Below, piece by piece: positions 51,709-60,191 of a stretch of DNA of 64,000 bases (positions are counted from its first letter, which is position 1; each line of letters begins with the position of its first letter). Source of the stretch: Prevotella sp. P3-122. Lineage in GTDB: Bacteria > Bacteroidota > Bacteroidia > Bacteroidales > Bacteroidaceae. The notes beneath the pieces were generated by a model that saw only the letters and a list, made by a program, of their open reading frames with translations, was not told where the DNA came from and did no database searches. The stretch covers positions 28,812 through 92,811 of the forward strand of contig NZ_NPJH01000091.1 in assembly GCF_002251365.1 (NCBI RefSeq), read 5' to 3'. The translations under genes and the position numbers were made by a program.

Positions 51709-52130
51709 TATCTACGCTTTTGCGCTTACAGCGCGACCATCACCTATATGAAATAACCCAGGGTGCCGCTACGCTTTACCCTGGGCTATGTGCTTTTGCG
51801 CTTACAGCGCGACAATTACCCTCAGGCCTCAGACCTTAGCCTTTCGACCTTAGACCTTTAACCTTTAACCTTTAACCTTCGCCCTTCGCCCTTTGACCTC
51901 CAACTTCAGCCCTTTAACCTTCGCCCTTTAACCTTCTCCCTTTAACCTTTAACCTTTAACCTTCGCCCTTCGCCCTTTGACCTCCAACCTCAGCCCTTTA
52001 ACCTTAATAGTGGGACATTGACCAGCACGCGCTGTAAGCGCAGAAGCTCATAGCCCAGGGTAGAGCGTAGCGGCACCCTGGGTGTAATTGGATATTGTCC
52101 TTGCGCGCTGTAAGCGCAAAAGTATAGATA
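51709..52130. repeat. Large imperfect inverted repeat (about 105-bp arms)
   Basis: The left arm (51709-51812) and right arm (52023-52130) are near-perfect reverse complements over several blocks: GCGCTTACAGCGCG, ACCCAGGGTGCCGCTACGCT and TACCCTGGGCTATG. They are separated by a heptanucleotide-repeat core (51822-52007). Each arm contains two copies of the palindromic-like GCGCTTACAGCGC. It lies between the KilA-N gene and the convergent helicase gene. No gene is encoded within it. Confidence 0.85.
51822..52007. repeat. Heptanucleotide microsatellite CCTTTAA / CCTTCGC
   Basis: About 25 head-to-tail seven-base units of the form (A/C)CTT(T/C)(A/G)(A/C), for example CCTTTAACCTTTAACCTTTA followed by ACCTTCGCCCTTCGCCC. 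A longer block ending CTTTGACCTCCAAC is itself duplicated about 84 bases apart. Such repeats slip readily. Confidence 0.85.
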
Positions 52131-52206
52131 GGCTGGATGTATTTCGTGAATAAGCTAACACCATTGATTATGTGTTCAGCAAAGGCTGAACGGTTCTTGA
52201 AGTTAG

Positions 52207-54567
52207 CTACTTGAGGTTGATGATGGTTTGCTTGCCTGCGACGGAGGTGAGGATGGCTTTGCCGTCGGGAGTGATTTCCACTGTGTCGTGCTTCGGTTCT
52301 ACCAGCACCTTGCCGAACTTGTCCATGACTCCCCAGTGGAGGGGAATATCCTCGATGAGGAAGTAACCGTTCTGCTCCATGATGTTCCTGTATTTGGGCA
52401 CGCAAAGTATGCGTCCGTCACTGCCACGGAGTCCCCATTTCGTCCCTATTTTGCAAGGCTTGACATAGTCGAGCGACTCCACATCACGTCTGATGTTCTC
52501 CTTCCTCTCCTTATTTCTCTGCTCCGACTCTGCGATGACGGCATGGACAGCCTGAGACAACCGAGTCTTGTTCTCCTCCGTGTCCGCACATCCGAGATAC
52601 ACCTTCGGCATCCCCTTGTCGACATGATAGTAGCATCCATCGATGCCCATCACCACCAGTCCTTCGTCCCACAACCAGGCACTCTCCCAGTAGTATTCCT
52701 GAGGCTCATCATGCAGGAACACTACGGTGTTGGAGCCATTCTCAAATCCTTCTTTGTAAAAGCGCAAACAGTCGAGATTGCGGTTGTCCACACTGGAGTG
52801 CGTAGTATAGAACCCGCATTTTGTGATACGCTCCCTGTCGTACGCCAAGGTGATGGGAGTCCTTGTCCTGCTGATGATTTTATTGCCGATTCGAAGGAAA
52901 TCAATGCCACCTATCCTTACCGCTCCCGGTTTCCCTTCATCCCAGTGACGGAACCAGTTCATATTCATTAGGTCCACGTATGTCGGCATTTCGCCCCGTT
53001 TGTCTCTCAGTTCCGCCAACTGCCTCCCCACGATGGTCACCTTTCCATACACTCCGCCCAGCAGTTTCGTGCGTTCCTTTGCCATCACGTCATCTTTCTT
53101 TTGCTGCTCGAAGGTGGAATCCAACTGCTCGTGGCTCACTACGAGAAACATCTCACTGTCGATTGTTTGATTAATGATTAATGATGGCTGGTTACTTTCG
53201 ATTTTTTGATTAATGAATAAAGATGACTGATAATCCTTCATCCTTAGTCTGCCCTCAAAAGCTGATTTCCAGTCCCAGATCTGTGATGGCAGTCCGAAGA
53301 CGCGGTAGAGCCCCACGTTGTCTATTATCATGCAGTTCTTCTTCCCCTTGCTCGGTCTCAGTCCACGACCCACCATCTGTAGGTATTTCGCCAACGAAAG
53401 GGTAGGGCGAGCCAACTGGATGAACTCCACATCGGGACAGTCGAAGCCTTCGGAGAAAATATCGACGTTGACAAGTACATGAAGCTCGCCTGAGCGGAAC
53501 GAGGAAATAAGCCGTTCCCTTTCCTTGACAGGGGTGTGGCTGTCTATCGCCACTGCATTGACACCTTGTTCTTGATAGTATTCCGCTATACTGCGTGCAT
53601 GGTCGATGTTGATGGCATATACAAATCCCTTCCTGTTATGTGCATATTCTATCACACAGTTGTAGAGCCATTCGATGGAAGGACGCTTATTGAGCACGGC
53701 ATCCATTTCCTTCACCTGATAGTCACCGTCGGCCCCACGTTTCTTCAGCGAGCTGATGAGCTGTTGCGTACGGCTATCCGCCTTGATACTCACAAAGTCG
53801 TATGTCGAGAGCCACTTTTCCTTAATGAAGGTGGGGATGTCCTCGGATTGCACCAACACATCGAAGAGGTCGGTAAAGCCTTTGCCGTTCAGTCGGCAGG
53901 GCGTGGCAGTGAGACCAAGGAATTTTGCGTTAGGCCATGCGTCCCACATCATCTTGTATGTCTTAGCGAGAGCATGATGGGCTTCGTCGATGACTACGAG
54001 CGAAGGAGAGAACTCTGTAGTGGCTATGCGGCGGGATATGGTCTGGATGGACTCGACGGTGATGGTTTGATTATTGATTAATGATGACTGACTACTATTG
54101 ATATTCTGATTATTGATTAATGATGACTGATCACTATTGATTTTCTGATTATTGATTAATGATGACTGACTACTATTGATTTTCTGATTATTGATTAATG
54201 ATGACTGATCACTATTGATTTTCTGATTATTGACTAATGATGACTGACTACTATTGATTTTCTGATTATTGATTAATGATGACTGACTACTATTGATATT
54301 CTGATTATTGATTAATGATGACTGATTGTCAGCGTTCAAGCCCATCCGCTTGACGGTCGCCTTAATCTGCTCAATCAACTCTCGTCGGTGGGCAACAATC
54401 AGGATTCTTAATCCTTCATCCTTCATCAATGATTGTTTCACCAGCTCGGCGAGCACAACGGTTTTGCCCGTCCCCGTCGGCATCTGCACCATCACGCTGC
54501 GATGCTGCCCAAACGCCTCACACACGCGCGAACATATATTTATCTGATAGTCTCTAAGCATGTTCAA
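52207..54567 (-). CDS. DEAD/DEAH-box helicase with C-terminal WG-like repeats and inserted Ser/Asn/Gln repeats
   Basis: A 786-residue SF2 helicase. Motif I VMVQMPTGTGKTVVLAELVK (about 25-44), motif Ia LIVAHRRELIEQ, motif II SLVVIDEAHHALAKT (DEAH at 194-197), motif III LGLTATPCRLNGKG, then the second domain with LVNVDIFSEGFDCPDVEFIQ and motif VI YLQMVGRGLRPSKGKKN. Between Ia and II, residues 82-169 are seven 13-residue repeats (QSSLINNQKINSS type); a related block (SSLFINQKIESNQPSLIINQ) lies near 449-468. The C-terminus (from about 700) has WG-like repeats (GTKWGLRGSDGRILCVPKYR). Role unknown; possibly defence or repair. Confidence 0.9.
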   Translation of the reverse strand: MNMLRDYQINICSRVCEAFGQHRSVMVQMPTGTGKTVVLAELVKQSLMKDEGLRILIVAHRRELIEQIKATVKRMGLNADNQSSLINNQNINSSQSSLINNQKINSSQSSLVNNQKINSDQSSLINNQKINSSQSSLINNQKINSDQSSLINNQNINSSQSSLINNQTITVESIQTISRRIATTEFSPSLVVIDEAHHALAKTYKMMWDAWPNAKFLGLTATPCRLNGKGFTDLFDVLVQSEDIPTFIKEKWLSTYDFVSIKADSRTQQLISSLKKRGADGDYQVKEMDAVLNKRPSIEWLYNCVIEYAHNRKGFVYAINIDHARSIAEYYQEQGVNAVAIDSHTPVKERERLISSFRSGELHVLVNVDIFSEGFDCPDVEFIQLARPTLSLAKYLQMVGRGLRPSKGKKNCMIIDNVGLYRVFGLPSQIWDWKSAFEGRLRMKDYQSSLFINQKIESNQPSLIINQTIDSEMFLVVSHEQLDSTFEQQKKDDVMAKERTKLLGGVYGKVTIVGRQLAELRDKRGEMPTYVDLMNMNWFRHWDEGKPGAVRIGGIDFLRIGNKIISRTRTPITLAYDRERITKCGFYTTHSSVDNRNLDCLRFYKEGFENGSNTVVFLHDEPQEYYWESAWLWDEGLVVMGIDGCYYHVDKGMPKVYLGCADTEENKTRLSQAVHAVIAESEQRNKERKENIRRDVESLDYVKPCKIGTKWGLRGSDGRILCVPKYRNIMEQNGYFLIEDIPLHWGVMDKFGKVLVEPKHDTVEITPDGKAILTSVAGKQTIINLK
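54061..54324 (-). repeat. Seven in-frame 39-bp repeats inside the helicase gene
   Basis: Units of 39 bases, each encoding QSSL(I/V)NNQ(K/N)INS(S/D), begin at codons 82, 95, 108, 121, 134, 147 and 160; the last is partial. The unit contains CATCATTAATCAATAATCA, which closely resembles the AT-rich repeats outside the gene at 54568-55349. All units keep the frame because 39 is a multiple of 3. Confidence 0.95.
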
Positions 54568-55349
54568 TCCTTAATCATCAATCATTATCCTTAATCATCA
54601 ATCATTATCCTTAATCATCAATCATAAACTTGCGTAGCTTGATGAACACCGCTGAAAATATATAATGTGTGAATAATCAACAATCAGTCATCAAGAACTT
54701 GCGTAGCTTGATGAACACCGCTGAAAATATATAATGTGTGAATAATCAGTCATCAATCATCAATAATCAACAATCTTTCATCATTCATCAAACCTTGTTC
54801 CCCACCATCGTCCGCTTGCGGACCTCCGTTTAAATTCCGTTTAAATTCCGATGATTCACGTTTCCCCACACAGTCCGCCTGCGGACCTCCGCATCATCCG
54901 CGTTTTCCGTGTGAAGATAATCAACAATCAGTCATCAGTCATCAAGAACTTGCGTAGCTTGATGAACACCGCTGAAATAAATAATGTGTGAATAATCCTT
55001 GATCATCTTCCGTGTCATCCGTATTTTCCGTGTGAAGACAATCAATAATCAACAATCAATAATCATTAATCATTAATAATCCGAGCCACCGGCTCCTAAT
55101 CTGTGTCCATCTGTGACATCTGTGGGTATTTATTATTTTCTAATTGCTGTTCCCCACCTCCGTCCGCTTGCGGACCTCCGTTTAAATTCCGTTTAAATTC
55201 CGATGATTCACGTTCCCACAAAGTCCGCCTGCGGACCTCCGTGTCATCCGTATTTTCCGTGTGAACAATATCAATAATCAAAAACTTGCGTAGCTTGATG
55301 AACACCGCTGAAAATATATTATGTGTGAATAATCAATAATCAATAATCA
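54568..55349. repeat. Mosaic intergenic repeat region
   Basis: No gene. Three elements alternate. Unit A (about 53 bp; starts AACTTGCGTAGCTTGATGAA) occurs at 54627, 54696, 54947 and 55283. Unit B (about 115 bp) occurs at 54797 and 55149; it contains palindromes GTCCGCTTGCGGAC and GTCCGCCTGCGGAC, then TTTAAATTCC twice. Unit C is an AT-rich simple sequence of AATCA/TCATCA words between them. The apparent frames through the region are repeat artefacts. Confidence 0.9.
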
Positions 55350-56564
55350 TTACCCATTCATCTTCCTCCATACCTTTCTCCACACCCTAAACACCGGCTC
55401 ACACAGTGCCTCTTCCGGATAGCTTATGGCGAATATGAACATTCTTTTAAACTTCCATATATGATATTTCAGCTTATGCTGATACATATTCGGTTTCTTG
55501 CTATTATAATGCCCGAAGTTGCCAATATTCATTATGTCGGCAAGCAACTTCTTCCCCTCCTTTTCGTTAGGCTCACATATATAATAATGTGAAGACATAT
55601 CAAATACCTTATGCAACACGTACATCACGGCAGCTGCAAATTTGGTCATGCCAAATGAACGTACAACTGAAATTATATCAGAGTTTGACATTACTGGTGT
55701 ACCTAATCCCTCGCACCACATACCCTGTGATTGCAAGTCCTTGCACTCCATCACGTCATTATGCCATACGCGCAACACATAGTAGTAATCCATGAGTTGG
55801 CGCAAGCCAAGCCCGCCATCTATATAATGTTTGTACATGTGAGCCATTTGAAACACCACATTAACAGATGTCGTTGGCACCGCAAATCCCATTTGCGTCA
55901 TATTCATCATGCACTCCTCTTCATGGCATTTGAACCATCGCTGCAATCGCCAGTTTCTCCATGGCGAATACAGATGTGCAGGTCGATAATGCACCTCAAC
56001 GGGAGTACCATCCATATTTGGAGCATCGAGGTGATGATAAGAAATAGCAGAAGCAAGTTCTTTCCCCTCCAATCGATAAAGCTGTTTCACATACTCAATC
56101 ACCGCCTTACGACCATGATACTCCACATATTCAGCTTTATCTTTCCCCGTTTGTACTGCAATGGGAATGTCATTCTTGCAAACTGTCCAAACGTCTATAT
56201 CACCGCATTGCCTCCTTTTTCGTAGATGCTCTGGATAGTTCAGAAGATTACCTTGCCCTTTCAGTATACACGTGGACAATCCGTCATGCTTATATCTTCT
56301 GGTCAGCTCAGCACACTGCTGATTTCGTTTGTCGTTCTGCCTCTCAATATGCAAAGCCATCGCCATCCACTTCATACCAATATCCAAAGGACACTCTACC
56401 CCAATAGTATGAAGATGCTCCAAAGCAGTAAATCCTACTCCTATCAAAGCTTGCTTCTTGCAAAACTCAAAAAGTCGCAGCCAGTCAGCATCCTTGATGC
56501 CACACGACAACGACATCCTGTTGCCCATAGCAACCTGTATAAACTCAAAGAACAACTGCTCCAT
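55350..56564 (-). CDS. Nucleotidyltransferase-fold protein of the glycan cluster
   Basis: 404 residues from MEQLFFEFIQVAMGNRMSLS; the ATG at 56564 follows the upstream stop by 2 bases. Core: THIS LSTCILKGQGNLLNYPEHL and RRQCGDIDVW carry the KGxxL and DxD-type pair of the PF14907 'uncharacterised nucleotidyltransferase' family. SAISYHHLDAPNMDGTPVEV and LRQLMDYYYVLRVWHND are also family-like. Members often accompany glycosyltransferases in Bacteroidetes. Substrate unknown. It is the most downstream gene of the visible polysaccharide cluster. Confidence 0.8.
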   Translation of the reverse strand: MEQLFFEFIQVAMGNRMSLSCGIKDADWLRLFEFCKKQALIGVGFTALEHLHTIGVECPLDIGMKWMAMALHIERQNDKRNQQCAELTRRYKHDGLSTCILKGQGNLLNYPEHLRKRRQCGDIDVWTVCKNDIPIAVQTGKDKAEYVEYHGRKAVIEYVKQLYRLEGKELASAISYHHLDAPNMDGTPVEVHYRPAHLYSPWRNWRLQRWFKCHEEECMMNMTQMGFAVPTTSVNVVFQMAHMYKHYIDGGLGLRQLMDYYYVLRVWHNDVMECKDLQSQGMWCEGLGTPVMSNSDIISVVRSFGMTKFAAAVMYVLHKVFDMSSHYYICEPNEKEGKKLLADIMNIGNFGHYNSKKPNMYQHKLKYHIWKFKRMFIFAISYPEEALCEPVFRVWRKVWRKMNG

Positions 56565-56566
56565 AC

Positions 56567-57329
56567 CTACATAAATCTCGCCTTGACAAACTGCGGCACC
56601 TTCCACAACATCTTTTCAATTTTTGTTATAGTCGCATTCATTCCGTGCGACTGATACATTCTGATATCCTCCTTCCACATCTGTTTCCTTCGAGCAGAGT
56701 CGGTGCTCAGTCCGCCCATACGCATTCTCACGATATATTCATGCAGATAGGTGACGCTCAGTTCGCCGCCAAGCAGATAGCGGAACAGCAGATCCGAATC
56801 GGCAGCTATCTTATAGCTCTCGTTATACAGTCCCTTACGCTCAATGGCGCTGCGCTTGATATAGCATGTAGGATGCAGTGGCAGCCACCCATGCCGCACT
56901 TTCCATAACCTATAGGTTCCGCCAATCCATTTCCTCACCACCTTGTCCGTGTTCTCAGGATTCACGAACAGTCCATCGCCATACAGGAAATCAGCATGAG
57001 TCGCCTCCAACTGCTTCACAATATCAGAAATAGTATGCGATGAATACAGAAAGTCATCCGAATGAACCAGCCCGATATAATCCCCAGTTGCCATACGTAT
57101 CCCCTTGTTGATAGCCTCATACATCCCATGGTCAGGCTCAGAGATAAACTTCACCTGGCCCTCCTTTCCTGCTATTGCTTCCTGGATGGCTTCCACAGAC
57201 CCGTCTGTCGATGCCCCCGTCCACGATAATATACTCTATGTCCGCATAATCCTGAGCCAGCACACTCTCTATTGCCCCACGTATCGTTGACACGCGGTTA
57301 TAACAAGTTGTTATTATTGAAATCTTCAT
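56567..57329 (-). pseudogene. Family 2 glycosyltransferase broken by a +1 frameshift
   Basis: The first frame starts MKISIITTCYNRVSTIRGAI and runs to YADIEYIIVDG, a clear GT2 nucleotide-sugar site. After five G (57218-57214 on the minus strand) it leaves frame. The second frame resumes at SVEAIQEAIAGKEGQVKFIS, EPDHGMYEAINKGIRMATGD and YIGLVHSDDFLYSS with the rest of the enzyme (to MLWKVPQFVKARFM). Four G would restore VDGASTDGSVEA, the expected family sequence. Either a real mutation, a phase-variable site or a sequencing error. Confidence 0.88.
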
Positions 57330-57358
57330 GAAAATAAGATCAATTATTCATTAAATAC

Positions 57359-57511
57359 TCACAGCAAAGCCACCTTGATTCGCATAAAGGGATTCCATGA
57401 GGCACGCACTATCAAAGCGTTCACAAAACACCATAATGTAATTTTCAGGAATCCTGCACCTTTATTAAAGTCAGAACCATCAAAAGAAGCAAGGCATACA
57501 TCACGCTGCAT
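57359..57511 (-). pseudogene. N-terminal remnant of a WcaF-type acetyltransferase
   Basis: An ATG at 57511 with a strong GGAGG seven bases upstream opens 50 codons to TGA at 57361. The sequence DFNKGAGFLKITLWCFVNAL then VRASWNPFMRIKVALL matches the start of colanic-acid-type (WcaF) hexapeptide acetyltransferases, but the hexapeptide domain is missing. It lies between two glycosyltransferase genes on the same strand, suggesting deletion of the rest of a former gene. Confidence 0.7.
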
Positions 57512-57571
57512 ACACCCTCCTTTCTTCCATGAAAGGACTATGTATGCATAGAAATATATTACTAAACTGTC

Positions 57572-58489
57572 TTACCCCCTCGTTCGGGTTGTAAGGTATC
57601 TGTCGCTGATATATTCCTTTATCTTGGCCTCATCCCATCCACACTTCTTCTTCAACTCAAATATCTTGGCATCCACCAGCATTCTGTACCAGAACCCTTG
57701 CAGTATATGCCATACGAAGCCCTCCTTGCCATCCAAGAATCCGCCCTTCAGCACATACCTCAGCATGAAGTTCACAAACGGCCTTACAAACAGCGGAGCC
57801 TTGATGTATTTTACCTTGAGCCAGCGCTTCCGCTGCTCCTCCGTGCCGAAGAACTTCGGAACTACCTCCTGCCCCGCAGCATCCATGCCATACTCCATCA
57901 TCAGCATGTCTGCCATCTCGCGCGTAGCATACCCGTTATGCTTTTCCGTCCACCATGTCAGGTCATTCAAGTTGGCATCCACCTGATTGCCCACTTCCAC
58001 AGTGATAGCCCTCCCGTCAAACAGACGGATATGCTCATCCATCCATCTGTTCTCACAGTCGCCATGCCCACGGCGGAACACCTTCAGGTGATAACTCGGA
58101 TACCACCCTCCATGCAACAAAGGCCTGCCCATGAAGTCTATCCGTTTCCTTACATATATGCCATTGACATCCTCGCCACATTTGCCTATAGCCTCCTTGA
58201 CCGCCTTGCCCAAGTCTCCTTCCAGAAACTCGTCGGCATCAATGCGCCATATCCAGTCAGCCGTAATGCCACATTCATAAACGCCATAATTGAACTGCGT
58301 GGCATAGTTCTTCCATGGATGTTTAATCACCCTTGCCCCATGCACCGTCGCCAGTTCCTCCGTTCTGTCTTCACTAAAGCTGTCCACCACGACTATGTCG
58401 TCACACACTCCTTTCAGCGATTCCAGACACCTAACTATATGCTTCTCCTCATTCTTCGTGAGGATGACAGCAGCAATAGAATTATTCAT
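57572..58489 (-). CDS. Family 2 glycosyltransferase
   Basis: 305 residues from MNNSIAAVILTKNEEKHIVR. GT-A fold: GVCDDIVVVDSFSEDRTEEL, WIWRIDADEFLEGDLGKAVK (DxD-like DAD) and PSYHLKVFRRGHGDCENRWM. Similar to WaaE/KdtX-like beta-glycosyltransferases of the family. It adds a sugar to a lipid-linked or core acceptor at the inner membrane; the acceptor is unknown. The C-terminus (FEAKIKEYISDRYL-like end) is helical. It is followed downstream by the WcaF remnant. Confidence 0.9.
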   Translation of the reverse strand: MNNSIAAVILTKNEEKHIVRCLESLKGVCDDIVVVDSFSEDRTEELATVHGARVIKHPWKNYATQFNYGVYECGITADWIWRIDADEFLEGDLGKAVKEAIGKCGEDVNGIYVRKRIDFMGRPLLHGGWYPSYHLKVFRRGHGDCENRWMDEHIRLFDGRAITVEVGNQVDANLNDLTWWTEKHNGYATREMADMLMMEYGMDAAGQEVVPKFFGTEEQRKRWLKVKYIKAPLFVRPFVNFMLRYVLKGGFLDGKEGFVWHILQGFWYRMLVDAKIFELKKKCGWDEAKIKEYISDRYLTTRTRG

Positions 58490-58501
58490 TTCAATTATAT
58501 T

Positions 58502-58585
58502 TTTCTCGGATTTCAGCAAAATACCGAAGATTATTTCTCGGATTTCGACAATATTTCAAGAATTATTTCTCGGATTTCAGCAATT
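58502..58585. repeat. Three direct repeats of 32-bp period upstream of the AAA ATPase gene
   Basis: TTTCTCGGATTTC occurs at 58502, 58534 and 58566, exactly 32 bases apart, each followed by (A/G)(G/A)CAA. The last copy overlaps the -33 region of the ATPase promoter. The arrangement fits an operator or a repetitive element. Confidence 0.85.
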
Positions 58586-58598
58586 GTGTTTATCTTTG
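58566..58598 (+). promoter_or_regulatory. Promoter of the AAA ATPase gene
   Basis: The -7 box TATCTTTG (58591-58598) is exact. The -33 position falls in TTTCTCGG of the third repeat (58566). A 15-codon frame (MMTKTSEGKARLVCA) follows at 58638-58685 before the gene. Confidence 0.6.
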
Positions 58599-58720
58599 CA
58601 GTTGAATACCAATAAATTAAAATTGGATATTAGCGTTATGATGACAAAAACAAGCGAAGGCAAGGCCAGGCTCGTTTGCGCATAATAGTCTAATGGCCGA
58701 TTTAGGATAAATCAATCAAT

Positions 58721-60085
58721 ATGAAGAATTATATTCCACGAAGCATAGACAAGACCCTCCTTGAATGGAAAGAGGACGTTAGTCATAAACCACTTCTTTT
58801 AAGAGGTGCACGTCAGGTTGGCAAATCATCTGCCGTCCGACATTTAGGAAACAGCTTTAAGCATTTTGCTGAGGTTAATTTCGAACGTGACAAAGATATT
58901 GCCACATTCTTCAAAGGCAATCTGGATGTCAAGCTCATAACTTCAAAACTGTCAAGTTATCTAAAAGTACCAATTGTAGCAGGCAAGACACTGTTGTTTT
59001 TCGATGAGATACAGGCTTGTCCGGAAGCCATCATGTCCTTGCGTTTTTTCAAGGAAGACTATCCTGAGTTGCATGTTATATCAGCAGGCTCACTGCTGGA
59101 GTTTGCTTTGCAGGAACTGCCAACCTTTGGTGTAGGTCGCATCCATTCCGTTTTCATGTACCCAATGACATTTGACGAATTCCTCATAGCCATGGATATG
59201 GAAGGTGTTATCAGTATGCGACGTAGTTCTGACTGTTCCCATCCTCTTGATGAGCCTTTTCATAAGATGCTTGTCGAACAATTCCGTATCTATCTTCTTG
59301 TCGGTGGCATGCCGGAAGCTGTTGCCACATGGAAAGCAACTTCCGACTTCTTAAAATGCCAGACTATTCATAATGATATCCTATTAACCTACGAAGACGA
59401 CTTCGCCAAATACTCACGTCGTGTCAATCCCGACCTGCTGCGTGTGACTCTTCATGGAGTGTGCCATCAGATAGGGCAGAAACTCACCATGACACAGATT
59501 TCCGAAGGAAGTCGCAGCTATCAGATACGGGAGGCTCTTCAGTTGCTTACCCTTGCGGGAATAATTATTCCTGTCACTTGCACAGCCGCCAATGGCTTTC
59601 CTCTCGATGCAGAAGCTGATGAGCGTCGTGTGAAATACCTCATGCTCGATTCTGGTCTCCTTCTCGCCGTATTACATCTTGATGGAGATATATCCCAACA
59701 ACTTATCAAACTTATTATGACAGGAAATCCACAAGACCTTGTAAATAAAGGAAGTATCACCGAGATGGTTGCAGGTCTGGAAATTCTTCGCTATAAAAAT
59801 GCTACACAGCGACCACGCCTATTCTATTGGGAAAAGAGTGGCAAGAGCATAGCGGAAGTAGATTACCTGGGCATTAGAGACATGAAGATTCTCCCCATAG
59901 AAGTTAAGGCAGGTACACAAGGTGGCATGAAAAGCCTATGGATGTTTCTGCGCGAGAAGCAACTCACAGATGCCGTTCGCTGTTCATTGGAGAATTTCGG
60001 CTCGTTTGAATATATCGACAAGGAAGACAACGACGCTATACGCCATGTAAGCATCTGCCCACTCTATGCCTTGTCACAGTTGTAA
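58721..60085 (+). CDS. AAA ATPase with C-terminal DUF4143
   Basis: A 454-residue protein. Walker A RGARQVGKSSAVRHLGN (about 27-43), Walker B LLFFDEIQACPEAIMSLRFF, sensor region VISAGSLLEFALQELPTFGV and PMTFDEFLIA. The C-terminal DUF4143 part (about 230-450) has YEDDFAKYSRRVNPDLLRV, AEVDYLGIRDMKILPIEVKA and GTQGGMKSLWMFLREKQL, a PD-(D/E)xK-like core. Bacteroidetes carry many copies, often in variable regions; function unknown. It is the only rightward gene in the leftward glycan cluster. Confidence 0.92.
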   Translation: MKNYIPRSIDKTLLEWKEDVSHKPLLLRGARQVGKSSAVRHLGNSFKHFAEVNFERDKDIATFFKGNLDVKLITSKLSSYLKVPIVAGKTLLFFDEIQACPEAIMSLRFFKEDYPELHVISAGSLLEFALQELPTFGVGRIHSVFMYPMTFDEFLIAMDMEGVISMRRSSDCSHPLDEPFHKMLVEQFRIYLLVGGMPEAVATWKATSDFLKCQTIHNDILLTYEDDFAKYSRRVNPDLLRVTLHGVCHQIGQKLTMTQISEGSRSYQIREALQLLTLAGIIIPVTCTAANGFPLDAEADERRVKYLMLDSGLLLAVLHLDGDISQQLIKLIMTGNPQDLVNKGSITEMVAGLEILRYKNATQRPRLFYWEKSGKSIAEVDYLGIRDMKILPIEVKAGTQGGMKSLWMFLREKQLTDAVRCSLENFGSFEYIDKEDNDAIRHVSICPLYALSQL

Positions 60086-60191
60086 ACCACCATTCCAATG
60101 ATAGCATCATCCGTGTCATCCGTGAATTATATTCCATGGAGGTCACGGACGAACTATTCATTGTTTTCAGTGTGCTCCGTGGAAAAGATTT

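Noticed and set aside
51709..52130. Retron or group II intron RNA in the inverted repeat
   Set aside because: No reverse transcriptase gene nearby and the core is a simple heptanucleotide satellite.
55096..55305. 69-codon frame in the mosaic repeat region
   Set aside because: It runs through repeat units and has no family resemblance; similar frames arise from the repeats themselves.
58502..58585. Possible CRISPR array
   Set aside because: Three repeats with only about 12-base gaps, no conserved-length unique spacers and no cas genes in the window.
57698..58615. 305-codon plus-strand frame opposite the family 2 glycosyltransferase
   Set aside because: Shadow of the GT2 gene, which has a clear DxD-type site.
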